A DNA stretch of 6,605 bases from Nostocaceae cyanobacterium CSSed10_463m. Lineage in GTDB: Bacteria; Cyanobacteriota; Cyanobacteriia; Cyanobacteriales; Nostocaceae. The stretch spans positions 1 through 6,605 of the forward strand of contig PWQB01000397.1 of assembly GCA_003556955.1 (NCBI GenBank), written 5' to 3'. A program made the translations under genes and the position numbers. Below are positions 6,492 through 6,605 of the stretch, in pieces (position 1 is the stretch's first letter; every line of letters begins with the position of its first letter). Under the pieces are notes generated by a model. It was not told where the DNA came from. It made no database searches and was given only the letters and a program-made list of their open reading frames with translations.

Positions 6492-6518
6492 TTCGCGTTA
6501 GCGTCTCCCCTTGGGAGA
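6492..6518 (+). repeat. REP-like element
   Basis: TTCGCGTTAGCGT runs into the hairpin TCTCCC-CTT-GGGAGA (6504-6518). It has the same core and hairpin plan as the copies at 6404 and 6320. Confidence 0.6.
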
Positions 6519-6553
6519 AGGTACAGATTGCCGTTAAGCAGTGTAGGGTTTTT

Positions 6554-6579
6554 AATGTGGTTGATTACCCCTCCACATT
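6554..6579. repeat. hairpin AATGTGG/CCACATT with 12 nt loop
   Basis: Seven-base arms (6554-6560 and 6573-6579) surround the loop TTGATTACCCCT. This could be a subterminal hairpin at the left end of a short non-autonomous element. A short minus strand frame ending at 6565 (12 codons seen, ending in KIENVEG) also passes through it and might be the tail of a gene beyond the window. The sequence does not decide between these. Confidence 0.35.
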
Positions 6580-6605
6580 CTCAATTTTACCATATTGAAT
6601 CACAG

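Larger units (their letters stand above)
6121..6605 (-). mobile_element. IS200/IS605 (tnpB-type) right-end remnant or 3' tail, running off the window
   Basis: Read on the minus strand, this segment resembles the 3' end of cyanobacterial tnpB elements as I remember them: a GAACCACCTCTGGGCTAG block, AAGTGGACTCGTTGAACC, then an imperfect hairpin (6128-6150) and a terminal GTGTCAA ending at 6121. Ends without terminal inverted repeats but with subterminal hairpins suit this family. No tnpA or tnpB coding is visible in about 485 bp, and the only sizeable frame (6111-6395, plus) is antisense to the structured region. Either tnpB lies beyond 6605 or this is a non-autonomous, internally deleted copy. 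An IscB/IsrB-type element is a less likely alternative. Confidence 0.55.

Overview
The window looks like a piece of a filamentous, probably heterocyst-forming cyanobacterium (Nostocales: Nostoc, Anabaena, Calothrix or a relative). The signs are a cytochrome c6 gene, a SigC-type group 2 sigma factor, six copies of the cyanobacterial HIP1 octamer GCGATCGC inside coding sequence, three heptameric tandem arrays (STRRs) and several dispersed palindromic repeats between genes. Base composition is low to moderate GC, with very AT-rich spacers.

Layout: positions 3-110 may be the 3' end of an unidentified + strand gene. It converges on priA (124-2730, minus strand), which encodes the primosomal replication-restart helicase. 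priA carries a roughly 95 bp cloverleaf-like repeat translated in frame between its helicase lobes. Next is a 795 bp AT-rich spacer with no convincing gene. Three + strand genes follow: sigC (3526-4695), a GNAT acetyltransferase of the diamine/SSAT-like group (4954-5454) and petJ (cytochrome c6, best start 5656, end 5988). Spacers of about 200-260 bp separate them, so they look like separate units rather than a tight operon. Heptamer arrays of three different sequences overlap the sigC stop, the GNAT start and the GNAT stop. Upstream of petJ is a GAC-N5-GTC palindrome matching the site I recall for the copper-responsive regulator PetR.

Downstream of petJ are two hairpins and then, from 6121 to the window end, a repeat-dense segment with no believable ORF. 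On the minus strand it resembles the 3' part and right end of a cyanobacterial IS200/IS605 (tnpB-type) element, including the structured omega/reRNA region. No transposase or nuclease is visible, so it is either the 3' tail of an element continuing past 6605 or a non-autonomous remnant.

Functional ties are loose: restart of DNA replication (priA), conditional transcription (sigC), small-molecule or protein acetylation (GNAT) and photosynthetic/respiratory electron transfer in the thylakoid lumen (petJ). The most notable signals are repeat elements shaping gene boundaries, a repeat domesticated inside PriA, the candidate PetR operator and the orphan omega-RNA-like tail. I did not find a clearly new multi-gene system.
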